A stretch of DNA of 64,000 nucleotides from Acidobacteriota bacterium (GTDB lineage: Bacteria; Acidobacteriota; Blastocatellia; Pyrinomonadales; Pyrinomonadaceae). The notes under the pieces are model-generated. The model saw only the letters and a list, made by a program, of their open reading frames with translations, searched no databases and was not told the DNA's origin. A program made the position numbers and the translations under genes. Where the stretch lies: the NCBI GenBank assembly GCA_003385635.1, contig QQUY01000001.1:2457001-2521000 (forward strand), read 5' to 3'. Positions within the stretch are counted from its first letter, which is position 1. The number at the start of each line of letters is the position of its first letter. Shown in pieces: positions 1 to 12,934 of this stretch.

Positions 1-123
1 ACTGCTCGGCTTGGGCAGCGCAAGCGCTGCTCTAAACAGGCGGGTGACCCCTTTGCGATCTGGAATTTGATATCTGGAATTCGGCCGCAGGCCGACCCGC
101 AAGCACTGCTCCAAACAATTACA

Positions 124-163
124 CTCAACTGCTCACTGCTGACCGCTCGCTGCTTACTACTCA
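124..163 (-). repeat. Stop-anchored degenerate heptamer array after the DUF5916 gene
   Basis: Read on the minus strand, the sequence starts at the TGA stop of the DUF5916 gene and continues as imperfect 7-nt units: TGAGTAG, TAAGCAG, CGAGCGG, TCAGCAG, TGAGCAG. The same words recur after dnaJ. Nothing else recognisable lies between here and the left edge of the window. Confidence 0.7.
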
Positions 164-2554
164 AAAGCTCTTTCTGAACAAATACGAAGCCCGTATGAAG
201 AAGCTTCTGCCGTCCCTTCGAATGCCGTTGTCGAACATTCCCGTGTAGGGATTGAAGCCTTTGTAGAGCAGATTGTCGTTGTATCCAATGTAGAACGCCG
301 TGCCCGGATTCGGGCTCCAGCCAAATAGCATCTCTCCGTTCAGTGTCCTGTCTACCGTCTCGTAATCCCACCGCACGCGGGCGAAAGTAAATCTCGTGAA
401 CTGATATACCGACCTCAGAGAGACGATGTTCGAATCGAACGCGACAAGGCCCGTGTCTTTCCTTGTAAGGCGCCTCCGGTCGTACGAAAGTGAAATGCTC
501 CACGGGTCGGTAGGCTGCAGGTTAACGTTTAGTTCGTATCTGATCAGAGTTCCCTTTCCAGGGTCGAGCGGCGGCTCCTCGAGCGAAGGGTCGGTCTTCA
601 ATTTCATCAAATACTGAAGATACGCGGGGCTTACCCTCGGATAGACCTCGGAGGCGCCAAAATCCAGATCGAGCGCATTAGTAGTAAAGCCAAACTCTCC
701 ATTGATCGAAAATCGCTTACTAAACGTTTTGCTGATGTCCAATTCGCCGGACCACTGGTGCGTTCCTCTTTCAGGGTCGCCGAAGAAAGCTCCCTGCTGC
801 AGCGGAGACCTTCGCGCACCGAACTCGTCCTCGTAGAGCTTTTCAACAAAGCTCCCAATGAAGGCGTTGATCGAGAACTGGTTCTGGAAGGTGAAGTTTG
901 CGTTGGTCGTGAATATTGTCGCTCCCTGAAGCCTTCCCTGTTCGTCGAAACTAAGGCCGTGGGAGCCGCGAGTCGTTATCCCGATCAGGGTCTTGTTCGG
1001 GTCCGGTTCCGTGCCCAGTCTCCATCTGTAGCTTCCGCCGTGCGTATTCGTTCGTCTCGTAAACCCGACTCTTGCCCTGTAATCCGACGATCTGCCGCTC
1101 ACCTCAGCCGACGATCCCCGGTTCCTGCCGGTGTAGTCCCACTGTGCGCGGTACGCGACGCCATTCCCTGTCCTGAAAACAGACTCATCGATGTCCGAGT
1201 TATAAAAAGATCCTCGCGTATGCGTTCCTACCACCTGAAAATCGAAGACCGTCCTGGGGTCGATCTGAAAATTCCCGTCAAATCCGAGAAGCGAGTTCTT
1301 GTACTCGGCGCCGAAGTTGTACTGTGTCCCGAACAGACCTATGTTCGAATTACTTCCGACGTCTCTCTTCAGCCTTAACACGCCTACATACGCTTTAGTC
1401 TCCGAATTCGGAAAGCGGTCCGCGGCGGCCATCAGCCCGAATGTCGTCTTCCCTCTTTTGCCGGTCACTTTCGCCGCGACGTCCGGGTCGGCAATATTTC
1501 TAGTGTTCACGACCTGAAGAGGAGAATTGAAGATATCTCGGCCCTCGAGGAAAAAAGGCCGCTTCTCGGGAAAGAATATCGGGAACCGCTGGTTCGCCCT
1601 TACGACCGGAGCATCCGCTTCCACCTCAGCAAAATCCGGGTTGATCGCAAGGTCGAACGTAAGGTTCGGAGTGGCCTGGAACTTGATGCTGACGCCAAAG
1701 TCAGCCTTTATGCCCCCGTTGTCGAACACCGAACCAAAAGGACTCGATTTGTCTGCGACCCTTGTACCCGCTTGAGAGATCGTGGCGCTCGGAACGATCT
1801 CGATGGTCCTTTCCGAATCGATCTGCGTGAGTCCGGTGATCTTGCCGAGTTGCTGGAGCTCAGAGACTCCACGCCGCATCGGCATCCAACCGTCGATCTC
1901 ACGGTTCAGCCTGTCGATCCTGCGCCAGAAATCTACGCCCCAGAACTTCCCTTCACCAGCTTCGTACCGGAGCGACTTGAAGGGGATTTTAACTTCTACC
2001 GACCAGCCATTCTCGAGTATTACCCCCTTCGATTCCATCACGATGTCAACGCTGAAGTCAGATCTGAAGTCTCCGACGGTCTTGATGCCGTCGGCTTGAA
2101 TTCCCAGAGGGTTGAACTGAAGGATGTAGGCCCTTCGCTGGTCATTAAAGGTATCGAGGAAGACTCCGACGTAATCCTCACCTCCGACGGCGTCTCGCTT
2201 GGCAACCGTGGCGCGTATTTTCTCGGGTTCGTCGAAGCAGAAATAACCGATGTAGAGGTGTTTGCTGTCGTAACCCATATAGGCGATAGTCTCGCGCGAA
2301 GGAGGGACAAGATCGCCGGGTTCTGTCTGAATGAAGTCCTTGAACGTAGCGGCGTTTTTCCAAACCTCTTCGTCGAGCCTTCCGTCGATGACCGGAGCCT
2401 GCTCAAAAAACGGGACCGTAACGGGCGCCGCCTTTTCAGGAGGTATCACGAACTGGCCCGGGCCGTCAGATTGGTTTTCTTCCGTTTGTCCGAATGAGGC
2501 GACAATCAGGATCAGGGCTGCGAGAGCCGGAAAGACATTTCTAAATTGCGACAT
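161..2554 (-). CDS. CBM9-like / DUF5916 outer-membrane protein
   Basis: 797 residues with an N-terminal signal peptide (hydrophobic LAALILIVAS core). A carbohydrate-binding family 9-like beta-sandwich spans about residues 45-230; its entry motif is VIDGRLDEEVW. A long DUF5916 region follows to the C-terminus, which ends in alternating aromatic residues and a terminal phenylalanine (YLFRKSF), the usual signature of an outer-membrane beta-barrel. The family is common in Acidobacteriota and Bacteroidota. Its substrate is not known, so binding or import of glycans at the outer membrane is inferred. The ATG lies 51 bp downstream of the AlkZ-related gene on the same strand, so co-transcription is possible. 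The 3' end runs into a degenerate heptamer array instead of an intrinsic terminator. Confidence 0.85.
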   Translation of the reverse strand: MSQFRNVFPALAALILIVASFGQTEENQSDGPGQFVIPPEKAAPVTVPFFEQAPVIDGRLDEEVWKNAATFKDFIQTEPGDLVPPSRETIAYMGYDSKHLYIGYFCFDEPEKIRATVAKRDAVGGEDYVGVFLDTFNDQRRAYILQFNPLGIQADGIKTVGDFRSDFSVDIVMESKGVILENGWSVEVKIPFKSLRYEAGEGKFWGVDFWRRIDRLNREIDGWMPMRRGVSELQQLGKITGLTQIDSERTIEIVPSATISQAGTRVADKSSPFGSVFDNGGIKADFGVSIKFQATPNLTFDLAINPDFAEVEADAPVVRANQRFPIFFPEKRPFFLEGRDIFNSPLQVVNTRNIADPDVAAKVTGKRGKTTFGLMAAADRFPNSETKAYVGVLRLKRDVGSNSNIGLFGTQYNFGAEYKNSLLGFDGNFQIDPRTVFDFQVVGTHTRGSFYNSDIDESVFRTGNGVAYRAQWDYTGRNRGSSAEVSGRSSDYRARVGFTRRTNTHGGSYRWRLGTEPDPNKTLIGITTRGSHGLSFDEQGRLQGATIFTTNANFTFQNQFSINAFIGSFVEKLYEDEFGARRSPLQQGAFFGDPERGTHQWSGELDISKTFSKRFSINGEFGFTTNALDLDFGASEVYPRVSPAYLQYLMKLKTDPSLEEPPLDPGKGTLIRYELNVNLQPTDPWSISLSYDRRRLTRKDTGLVAFDSNIVSLRSVYQFTRFTFARVRWDYETVDRTLNGEMLFGWSPNPGTAFYIGYNDNLLYKGFNPYTGMFDNGIRRDGRSFFIRASYLFRKSF

Positions 2555-2605
2555 TTGGGAATCCTGCCCTTCGACCGAATGAAGAGTCTATCAGAGGGCA
2601 AAGGA

Positions 2606-3418
2606 TTATTGAATCTGCAGCTCTTTCGTATTCAACCGGTAGACACCTGGCGAGACCCGAATCGCGACCTCTCTTTCAACCAACCGCTGATTCGCCGCCC
2701 CCGCTTCTGCTCTAGAAATCCCGGTCGCCTTTGATAGAGCCCCCTTCTCCGTGAAGCCCTGCATTCTAAGAAAAGCCTCTGCTATTGCTTCAACCGCCTC
2801 ATCACGTGTGACGTCCATCGCGATCTCTTCCGGGAATCTCTCCTCCGCCAACGTCCATAGATAGGTGAACTTGGGTTCGTACAATACCTCGTACGGCACC
2901 ACCTTCATACATCTTTGAAGCTCGTCCAAAGCTTTCGTCAGGTCCTTTCTGTTTTCGATCTCTGCTTCTTCTCTGAGATCTGAAGTCGAGGACTCCCATT
3001 CTTCCCTCAAGACTTCGAGTACTTTCATCGCCGTGGGTGTAAGTCGCTCGGCCTCGTGTTCTGAAGGTATTCCATATATCTTTTTGAAATGCGGTACCAG
3101 GCGCTTTGAAACAAAAGTGGCGCGGCCTTTGGTGAGCTTCGAGTAATAGACCTTTCCGCGACGCATTACATCGTCCTTGAGATTCCACGCCATGCTTACT
3201 TCGGGGTCCTTTTGGACGTTCTTTGGCATATGGGCATCCCTTCTTCCGCAAACCGCGAGGTAGAGGCTCGGGAGAGGCGTCCGAACATCCGTCAGGCCTA
3301 GACAGAATCCAAGGTCATCGATCATCGTTTCCGCCGACGCTGCGTCACTTATCTTAAGAACTTCTTCACGGCGCCAAAGCCGGTCTCTGTAGGATTCGAC
3401 CTCCGCAGGAATTTCCAT
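2606..3418 (-). CDS. AlkZ-related winged-helix protein
   Basis: 270 residues, no signal peptide, rich in charged helices. The central stretch (EVLREEWESSTSDLR, then PKFTYLWTLAEERFP) and the C-terminal helix-turn-helix-like segment (GALSKATGISRAEAGAANQRL) resemble the AlkZ-related group of winged-helix proteins, which are distant relatives of the AlkZ/YcaQ DNA glycosylases. The QxQ/QxD catalytic signature of true AlkZ is not evident, so glycosylase activity should not be assumed; DNA binding is the safer inference. It sits directly upstream of the DUF5916 gene on the same strand and downstream of an intrinsic terminator, so it probably starts its own transcript. Confidence 0.6.
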   Translation of the reverse strand: MEIPAEVESYRDRLWRREEVLKISDAASAETMIDDLGFCLGLTDVRTPLPSLYLAVCGRRDAHMPKNVQKDPEVSMAWNLKDDVMRRGKVYYSKLTKGRATFVSKRLVPHFKKIYGIPSEHEAERLTPTAMKVLEVLREEWESSTSDLREEAEIENRKDLTKALDELQRCMKVVPYEVLYEPKFTYLWTLAEERFPEEIAMDVTRDEAVEAIAEAFLRMQGFTEKGALSKATGISRAEAGAANQRLVEREVAIRVSPGVYRLNTKELQIQ

Positions 3419-3441
3419 ACCGTTCTTTTACATCAAGGGAG

Positions 3442-3478
3442 TCAAAACAAAAAGCCCGGCTGCATCAACAGCCGGGCT
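3442..3478 (-). terminator. Intrinsic terminator of the glycine-zipper protein gene
   Basis: A perfect 10-bp stem (AGCCCGGCTG / CAGCCGGGCT) with a 6-nt loop is followed on the minus strand by TTTTTGTTTT. It lies just after the stop of the 440-residue gene. Confidence 0.9.
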
Positions 3479-3499
3479 TAAGGTTTGAGTCGTGGGCCT

Positions 3500-4822
3500 C
3501 TAATTGCCGGGGCCCGTCGACCGAACCGAAAGAGTGTCGTCAGGACCGATCTCAAGATCCTTCCTGCCGCCGGGGATCATGGAACCGGCTCCGGCACCCG
3601 CTCCGATCGTCGCACCGATGACAGCGCCTTTTCCTCCTCCGAGAATGGCACCCAGGACCGCACCGATGCCTGCGCCTATTCCGCTACGCTTGACGGTCTC
3701 TTTAGTACGGCTTCCCGTGCGCGCCTCGCCCTCGTCATTCAATCCGATCTCGTCGCCTTCTTCATCCGTTATCCTCTCCAGGACTCCCGCAAAGTCGTAT
3801 CTGCGGCCGTCCGCGAGAACAATGCTTTCAAAATTGAAAGTGATCTTGGAACGGCCCGTAACCTTGCCTGTCCGCTCGATATCCGAAACATAGCCCTCGA
3901 TAACCGCGCCTCTGAATTCTACTGGTGACTCGACCCGCATCCTGAATGGGTCGCCGTCTTGCGAAGCTTTGGTAGTGACGAACGACTCAAGAGAACCGGT
4001 CAGTACTGTTCCGGGACTTACCGCAAACTTGCCCGTCCTTGGTGAGCGCCTGTAATCCGGACGAGGATTCCTGTTGTTCCTGTCATTGCCTGCCGGGGGA
4101 TCATACACGACGTTCCCGCCGCTGTCAGACCAGCCGTCGTCCTCATCCGAGGCCGGGTAGTCGTCCCTACGATCTCCGTAAGAATCGTCATCGCGATCGT
4201 CTCGGGGCGTCGGATCGTAAACAACGTTGCCGCCGCTGTCAGACCAACCGTCATCGTTGTCAGTGTTCGAGGCTGTCGAGTTCCATCGGTCGGTTTTTCT
4301 GTATACGCTGTCCACGAATATCGTCTGACTCAGGTATGAAGTGGTAATACGCCGGGTTACCCGCATCGATCTGCCATTGTCCAGCGGGGTGAAAGTAACC
4401 GTGTAGTCAGATTCTCCGCCGAGGCTTGAGACCCTAAGTACCTGTCCTCTGAGTTCAGCCAGGAGGCTTACTCTTTTTCCGCTGCTGTCAGTTGACGTGC
4501 GGGCCACTCCGTCTGCGGTGAAAACGGCGGGCTTGTCGCCTCTTGAAGTGGATAGCGTGATCCGATCGCCTTCAATTGTGATCGAAATGTTTTCGGGCGC
4601 TTCAATTTTTCCCGCCAGGTCGGACCTTTCCGAGGCGTTCGCTCGTTCTCTGTCAGACACTGTTTCAAGGATCTGGCTTGTGTTCTCACTTGCCGCTCGG
4701 TCGAGCTCGAATGATCCTTCGATCAGAAAGCCTCCCGTGGACTGAGCAAACAACGAGGTCGACGACAAGAACAATGCGGCGGCCAGAAGAACGAAGTGTG
4801 ACGTCAGCTTTTTGAGTTTCAT
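3500..4822 (-). CDS. Exported protein with duplicated 14-residue motif and C-terminal glycine zipper
   Basis: 440 residues. It has a signal peptide (FVLLAAALFLSSTSLFAQS, cleavage after AQ), a Ser/Thr-rich N-terminal half and a motif DDGWSDSGGNVVYDP present twice in an Asp/Arg-rich linker (about residues 190-250). A beta-rich region follows (about 275-370) whose pattern of a gated loop and 'VLADGRRYDF' recalls the C-terminal fold of TrbI/VirB10-type proteins. The tail is a glycine-zipper (GIGAGIGAVLGAILGGG and onward, residues about 385-420), a membrane-interacting motif. I do not recognise a named family. A periplasmic or outer-membrane location is inferred from the signal peptide and glycine zipper. 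It has its own terminator and is divergent from osmC. Confidence 0.75.
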   Translation of the reverse strand: MKLKKLTSHFVLLAAALFLSSTSLFAQSTGGFLIEGSFELDRAASENTSQILETVSDRERANASERSDLAGKIEAPENISITIEGDRITLSTSRGDKPAVFTADGVARTSTDSSGKRVSLLAELRGQVLRVSSLGGESDYTVTFTPLDNGRSMRVTRRITTSYLSQTIFVDSVYRKTDRWNSTASNTDNDDGWSDSGGNVVYDPTPRDDRDDDSYGDRRDDYPASDEDDGWSDSGGNVVYDPPAGNDRNNRNPRPDYRRSPRTGKFAVSPGTVLTGSLESFVTTKASQDGDPFRMRVESPVEFRGAVIEGYVSDIERTGKVTGRSKITFNFESIVLADGRRYDFAGVLERITDEEGDEIGLNDEGEARTGSRTKETVKRSGIGAGIGAVLGAILGGGKGAVIGATIGAGAGAGSMIPGGRKDLEIGPDDTLSVRSTGPGN

Positions 4823-5009
4823 TGATGTGGTACCTCAGAACTGTTGAATGATGATATGTTATCGGTGTTCGGAATGTGTCCTGATATCTAAGAGCATATA
4901 CCATGCCAGTGCCGACGATTTTGCGAGTACAGTCGGGACGACCTACCGTTCTGGTGAAAGCCAGGCGTTCAATACGAATCTGAATGAACCGGGGAACGGA
5001 TCTCACAAA

Positions 5010-5438
5010 ATGGCAGATGACAAAAAGACAGCGATTATCAAGCATGCCGGGGACGGGTACTTTATCGGAATCTCCCCAAGCGGACATGCGCTAACTATTG
5101 ACACTAAAGGGTCTAGAGGTGAAGCACCGTCACCGGTAGAATTGTTGATGATTTCCCTGGCTTCGTGCACGGCCGTTGACGTCGTATCTATCATGGCGAA
5201 GAAACGCCAGGTCGTTTCGGAATACCGGGCCGAGGTCAGCGGAACTCGAAGAGAGGAGCACCCCAGAGGCTTCACGTCCTTTCATATTCACCATATCGTG
5301 CACGGCCGTGGTGTATCGGAGAAGGCCTTTTCGGACGCGATCCGGATATCGGAAGAGAAATATTGCTCGGTAGCGGCGACCGTGAGGCCTGCTGCAAAGA
5401 TCACCACGAGCTATGAGATCGTAGAGGATGAAGAATGA
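5010..5438 (+). CDS. OsmC family peroxide-reducing protein
   Basis: 142 residues from the ATG at 5010. The longer ORF from 4848 has no sequence character before MADDKKT. OsmC/Ohr proteins are cytosolic dimeric hydroperoxide reductases using two cysteines. Both are here in the expected context: SLASCTAVDVVSIMAKKR on the first helix and KYCSVAATVRP near the C-terminus. The length fits the short OsmC (YhfA-like) branch. The stop codon overlaps the start of the YARHG gene by ATGA, which indicates translational coupling. A role in organic peroxide or electrophile defence follows from the family; the specific substrate is not visible. Confidence 0.92.
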   Translation: MADDKKTAIIKHAGDGYFIGISPSGHALTIDTKGSRGEAPSPVELLMISLASCTAVDVVSIMAKKRQVVSEYRAEVSGTRREEHPRGFTSFHIHHIVHGRGVSEKAFSDAIRISEEKYCSVAATVRPAAKITTSYEIVEDEE

Positions 5439-6658
5439 ACCTAATCAGAAAATCACCGATCCTCGTACTTTTAGCGCTGTTTATCCTTGCACCCGCTTCT
5501 TTCGCTCAGGGAGACGAACCTGAAGGCTATGTGCTTGAGCACTGGAAGAAGTTTGCAGCGAAGGGCTGGCATAAGATCGATTACTCGGCGGAAGTCCTTT
5601 CGAAAGACCGGATCGCAGCGCTCGATAAGGAGCCTGAAGAAGAATTCGAGGAACCAGTAAGCGAGCTCGCGCTTCTACGGGGCGTGATCTTTGGAAAACG
5701 AGGTCGGATCTTCAAGGATCAGCGAATTCAGGGGTTTCTAAAGCGGCAATCCTGGTACAGGCCAGACCCGGGCTTTTCCAACTCGGTTCTGACGAAGAAC
5801 GAAAGAAAGAATCTCGATCTGGTCAGATTCGCAGAAGCGGAAAAAAGACCCTATGTCGCTCCCGGGGACCTGCGTTATTGGACTGAAAAGAAGATCCCCG
5901 AAGACAGGCTCACGTACGCCACGGCAGGCGAATGGCGGATCATGATCGCCGAGGTCGAGGCGATTCACGGAAAGCGATTCGACAACGAACCTTGGCTCCA
6001 AAATTATTTTGAAGACCGTTACTGGTACGAGCCAAGGACGGACTATTCCCCGTCGGCACTCTCTGAGACCGAAAGAGCGAACCTTGAACAGATCATCGCC
6101 CGGAGAAATGAAGGGCGTGACATTGAGGTCTATGTCGGTGATATGGACAAGTTCCAGGACGCTCCGCTCACAGAGCAGTTGCTTCGGGGACTTACGCTAA
6201 GCGAACTCCGTCTTATCCGAAACGAGTTCTTTGCCCGAAACGGCTACAGGTTTAAGTTTCCAGGGATCGCCCAGCACTTCGAATGGCGCGAATGGTACGC
6301 CCCGCTTGAAGACCAGTCGAACGTGACCCTCAACGAAACGGAAAAGAAGAACGTCGAGCTCATAGAACTTGTCGAAAAAAGGACCAGGGAAAGACTTGCG
6401 ACCGAACCGATCAAGCCGGAGATGCTTGAAGGGATGTTCATCGAGGATCTTCGAGTGCTCAGGAATGAGATCTTTGCGCGACGCGGCCGGATCTTTAAGG
6501 ATGAAGATCTGCAAAACTACTTCGCTTCGCAGGATTGGTACAAGCCGAACCCGGACTTCAAGGACGAGATGCTGGGGCAGTCGGAATTGGAGAATCTGGC
6601 GGTCATCAAACAAGCTGAAGAATACGCGTTAAGCAGGTTCGATGCCTTCGAAGGCTGA
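5435..6658 (+). CDS. Exported protein with four tandem YARHG-type repeats
   Basis: 407 residues with a clear signal peptide (LVLLALFILAPASFAQG). The mature part is built of four similar units of roughly 60 residues. They are recognised by 'LRxxRxxIFARRGRIFKD', an aromatic pair such as WYKPNPDF, then 'Lxxx E xxNLxxI'. The units lie near residues 80-140, 165-225, 245-310 and 335-395. The second is the most divergent (IEAIHGKRF in place of the arginine-rich core). YARHG is a small extracellular domain of unknown function, usually single. It overlaps the osmC stop by 4 nt and is followed by an intrinsic terminator, so osmC-YARHG is a compact two-gene unit. Cell-envelope function is inferred. Confidence 0.8.
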   Translation: MNLIRKSPILVLLALFILAPASFAQGDEPEGYVLEHWKKFAAKGWHKIDYSAEVLSKDRIAALDKEPEEEFEEPVSELALLRGVIFGKRGRIFKDQRIQGFLKRQSWYRPDPGFSNSVLTKNERKNLDLVRFAEAEKRPYVAPGDLRYWTEKKIPEDRLTYATAGEWRIMIAEVEAIHGKRFDNEPWLQNYFEDRYWYEPRTDYSPSALSETERANLEQIIARRNEGRDIEVYVGDMDKFQDAPLTEQLLRGLTLSELRLIRNEFFARNGYRFKFPGIAQHFEWREWYAPLEDQSNVTLNETEKKNVELIELVEKRTRERLATEPIKPEMLEGMFIEDLRVLRNEIFARRGRIFKDEDLQNYFASQDWYKPNPDFKDEMLGQSELENLAVIKQAEEYALSRFDAFEG

Positions 6659-6707
6659 TAATGCCGGATTTGGAGCCCCGCGTGTCGGGGCCATGCGAGA
6701 AAGAAAC

Positions 6708-6738
6708 GGCGGCCGGAGTTTACTGGCCGCCTTTCTTG
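6708..6738 (+). terminator. Intrinsic terminator after the YARHG gene
   Basis: A perfect GGCGGCC / GGCCGCC stem with a 10-nt loop is followed by TTTCTTGTT. A second small hairpin (CCCCG-CGTGT-CGGGG) sits just upstream. Confidence 0.75.
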
Positions 6739-6793
6739 TTCGTCTCCCTGTATAGAAGGGCCATGAGCTTTGTGCTAACCTCGAACGTTGTTT

Positions 6794-7612
6794 ATGAAAG
6801 TAGCTACTCCGGAAGAACTTGAGCTGAAGAAGAAGAACGGCGCCCTCGACCGCCTTCGCAACAGACTGATTCTGCGTGAAGAGGAGATCATGGAGATCCG
6901 TGCTGAACTCGAACAGTTCGAGGCTCGATACACGATGGAAGTCGGACGGCTTTATGCCGAACTCGACGAGATCGAGGCCGAGATCGCCGGAGAGGAAGTA
7001 AAGCTCAATCCGGAAGACGAAGAGATAAAGAAGCGAGCCGAGGAAGCCCGTCAACGAGCTGAGGAATCGGCCGATGCCCTCGATGAAGAGAACTGGCAGG
7101 CCTGCACCCAGAAATGGAATCCTACGACCGAAGCGAAGAAGGCTTATCACAACCTCGCTAAAATGATCCATCCGGACCTTGCGGTCGATGATCTGGAACG
7201 GGAGCGCCGGCACGGGCTGATGGCCAAACTGAACGACGCATATTCGGATGGCGACCAGAGGCTTCTCAACAAGCTTGTCGAAGAATACAGAGATTCGCCG
7301 GATCTTGTGAAAGGTGATTCGATCGGCGACGAAATCGTCCGCGTCATCCGGCAGGTCCACCAGGTGAAACGCAGGCTTCGCGAGCTTAAGGAAGAAAAGC
7401 TTGAACTGGAGCTTTCGGAGCTATTCGTGCTGCGGGAAAAAGTCCGTGCCGAGCAGCTCGAGGGTCGTAATTTGCTTTCGCAAATGGCGGAACGAACATC
7501 GACCCAGATAAAGAAGGCCAAACGCCGTCTCGGAAATCTCAAGAACATCGTCGAGGCAGAAGAAGTCGCGCGGGAAGAGCGCTTCGGTCTGAACGTCTCG
7601 GCATTCCGCTGA
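6794..7612 (+). CDS. J-domain protein flanked by coiled coils
   Basis: 272 residues from the ATG at 6794; an in-frame TTG two codons earlier is the alternative. An N-terminal charged coiled coil (about residues 7-105) precedes a J-like core with the diagnostic HPD tripeptide (KMIHPDLAVDD) in helix context AYHNLAKMIHPD...MAKLNDAYSDGD. A second coiled coil runs from about 175 to the end. No Gly/Phe or zinc-finger region is present, so this is a type III J-protein that would recruit a DnaK-type Hsp70 to an unknown client. The next gene begins 7 nt after its stop, suggesting coupling with the flavoprotein. Confidence 0.8.
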   Translation: MKVATPEELELKKKNGALDRLRNRLILREEEIMEIRAELEQFEARYTMEVGRLYAELDEIEAEIAGEEVKLNPEDEEIKKRAEEARQRAEESADALDEENWQACTQKWNPTTEAKKAYHNLAKMIHPDLAVDDLERERRHGLMAKLNDAYSDGDQRLLNKLVEEYRDSPDLVKGDSIGDEIVRVIRQVHQVKRRLRELKEEKLELELSELFVLREKVRAEQLEGRNLLSQMAERTSTQIKKAKRRLGNLKNIVEAEEVAREERFGLNVSAFR

Positions 7613-7619
7613 TCCCGCC

Positions 7620-8549
7620 TTGTCCGATATCCCCAAAAAGCCTGACGTTGCGATCGTTGGAGCCGGTCCTGCCGGACTGTCAGCTGCGCTTTGGTGCGAC
7701 GAACTGGGTCTCGAACTTGTTCTGCTGGAAATGGAGAACGAGCCCGGAGGCCAGCTATTGTGGACCTACAACAAGATCGAGAACTATCTTGGATTCACTG
7801 CAAGCAACGGTGAAGAAATACGCGACAGGTTTATTGATCAAGTAAGTCGGCGTGATATCCGCCCAGTTTGCGGCGTTGGAGTATCCGCGGTTTCTTTCGA
7901 TCCCCTGGAATTGAACTTAACGGACGGCAGTTTGATCAAGCCGAACGCTCTGATAATTGCGACCGGCGTCCGGCGCAACATTCCTGAGTTACCCGGGATC
8001 GAGCGGTTCAAGGGCCGCGGTCTAATAGAATCGGGAAAACGCGACAAGGCTCTTGCGAAGGACAAGACCGCGATCGTTGTCGGGGGAGGCGACGCAGCAT
8101 TCGAGAACGCCCTGATCCTCTCGCAAACGGCGAAGAAGGTGTTCCTGATCCATCGTCGCGAGGGATTCCGGGCGAGGCAGGAATTCATTCAAGCTGTGAA
8201 CGATCATGATCAGATCGAGATCCTAACAAACACCGAGGTCTCATCACTCAACGGAAATGAAAGCCTCGAATCCGTCTCGATAGCAAGCACGAAAAGCAGA
8301 GACCGAAGTGACCTTGCCGCGGAGCTGGTCATTTTTCGACTAGGGGTAAAGCCAAACTCTGAGGTTTTCGGGCCAGGTTTGGAGTTAGACAGACGCGGCT
8401 ATATCAGGACGGACTCAACGTGCCGGACCAACCTCCCTGGAGTTTACGCCGCGGGCGACGTTGCAAACCCCCTGTCACCCACCATCAGTTCGGCTGCCGG
8501 AATGGGCTCCACGGCAGCAAAATCAATCTATTCTTGGCTAAAAGGCTGA
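7620..8549 (+). CDS. Thioredoxin-reductase-fold FAD/NAD(P) oxidoreductase without CxxC
   Basis: 309 residues. The only plausible start is TTG, 7 nt after the preceding stop and with no good Shine-Dalgarno, so initiation is probably coupled. The FAD-binding GAGPAGLSAA motif is at residues 13-22, the NADPH-binding GGGDAAFENA motif is near 155, followed by the HRREGFRA NADP phosphate-binding signature. The FAD closing motif is GVYAAGDV. The fold and order match TrxB, but the position of CATC(D) immediately before the NADPH Rossmann fold reads RGLIESGKRDKALAKDK, with no cysteine pair. It therefore cannot be a classical thioredoxin reductase. A ferredoxin/flavodoxin-NADP reductase-like or other flavin role is possible. 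Confidence 0.85.
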   Translation: MSDIPKKPDVAIVGAGPAGLSAALWCDELGLELVLLEMENEPGGQLLWTYNKIENYLGFTASNGEEIRDRFIDQVSRRDIRPVCGVGVSAVSFDPLELNLTDGSLIKPNALIIATGVRRNIPELPGIERFKGRGLIESGKRDKALAKDKTAIVVGGGDAAFENALILSQTAKKVFLIHRREGFRARQEFIQAVNDHDQIEILTNTEVSSLNGNESLESVSIASTKSRDRSDLAAELVIFRLGVKPNSEVFGPGLELDRRGYIRTDSTCRTNLPGVYAAGDVANPLSPTISSAAGMGSTAAKSIYSWLKG

Positions 8550-8795
8550 CCTGGGATACAATCCTTCGGATAATCTCCAATTGACCGAACTTCTTCGGTC
8601 AACTTGACCAAAATTTTGAATTTTCTTCATAAATCGCCAGATAGCAAATTCAGGTGCCGGGTCCTTGAAACCTAGTTCCTGCGATTATTTCAGCGCTCCA
8701 AGTTGTTTCATCCCAACTGGAACGCAAAATGCCTGATTCTTAATCAGTTACGTCGCAATCAAACGAGTTCTACAATCACAACGCAAGGAGGAGCT

Positions 8796-12545
<3,750 letters not shown>

Positions 12546-12565
12546 TCGCATCTGAATGATTCTTT

Positions 12566-12598
12566 GGCCGGGGAACAATCCCCGGCCTTTTTCTTTTT
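12566..12598 (+). terminator. Intrinsic terminator of the first tandem TonB receptor
   Basis: GGCCGGGG-AACAAT-CCCCGGCC gives an 8-bp perfect GC stem followed by TTTTTCTTTTT. Confidence 0.93.
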
Positions 12599-12934
12599 CG
12601 GACCTGACAACAGATTGGGTTTCTCGTACTAATTTCGCCAAATCTGAATCCTGCCTGCCTCTTGCTCACCGCAAATCGAGCGTTTTATCATCAAACTTTT
12701 ATAAAATCTGAGGGGTCAAAGCCCGCCATCCTCTTAAAAAACCCGCTCTTCCCGCCTTCATTGACTACAAATCACGGAGCGGCTCCTTAAATTTCTCATC
12801 AAACCGAATCTAAAACTTCTGTAACCCCCTGAGCCTCAACGGCTTGCGCGCCGCAAGACGGAACAAGAGATGCCTCATAACCTCCTGTGTGTTTTTCCAA
12901 GCATTCACTTATTCACGAAATTCAAGGAGGCGCT
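12599..12934 (+). promoter_or_regulatory. Long 5' region of the second tandem TonB receptor
   Basis: About 335 bp without a credible ORF. It should hold the promoter and leader of the downstream receptor. An AT-rich stretch (TTTTATAAAATC, near 12695) is the best -10-like candidate, but I cannot pair it with a convincing -35. The start-proximal CAAGGAGG-N4-ATG is shared with the upstream paralogue, while the remaining leader sequence is not visibly conserved. Confidence 0.35.

Noticed and set aside
8583-8600. GACCGAA-CTTC-TTCGGTC hairpin after the flavoprotein as a terminator
   Set aside because: A perfect 7-bp stem but no T-run follows, so I could not support termination.
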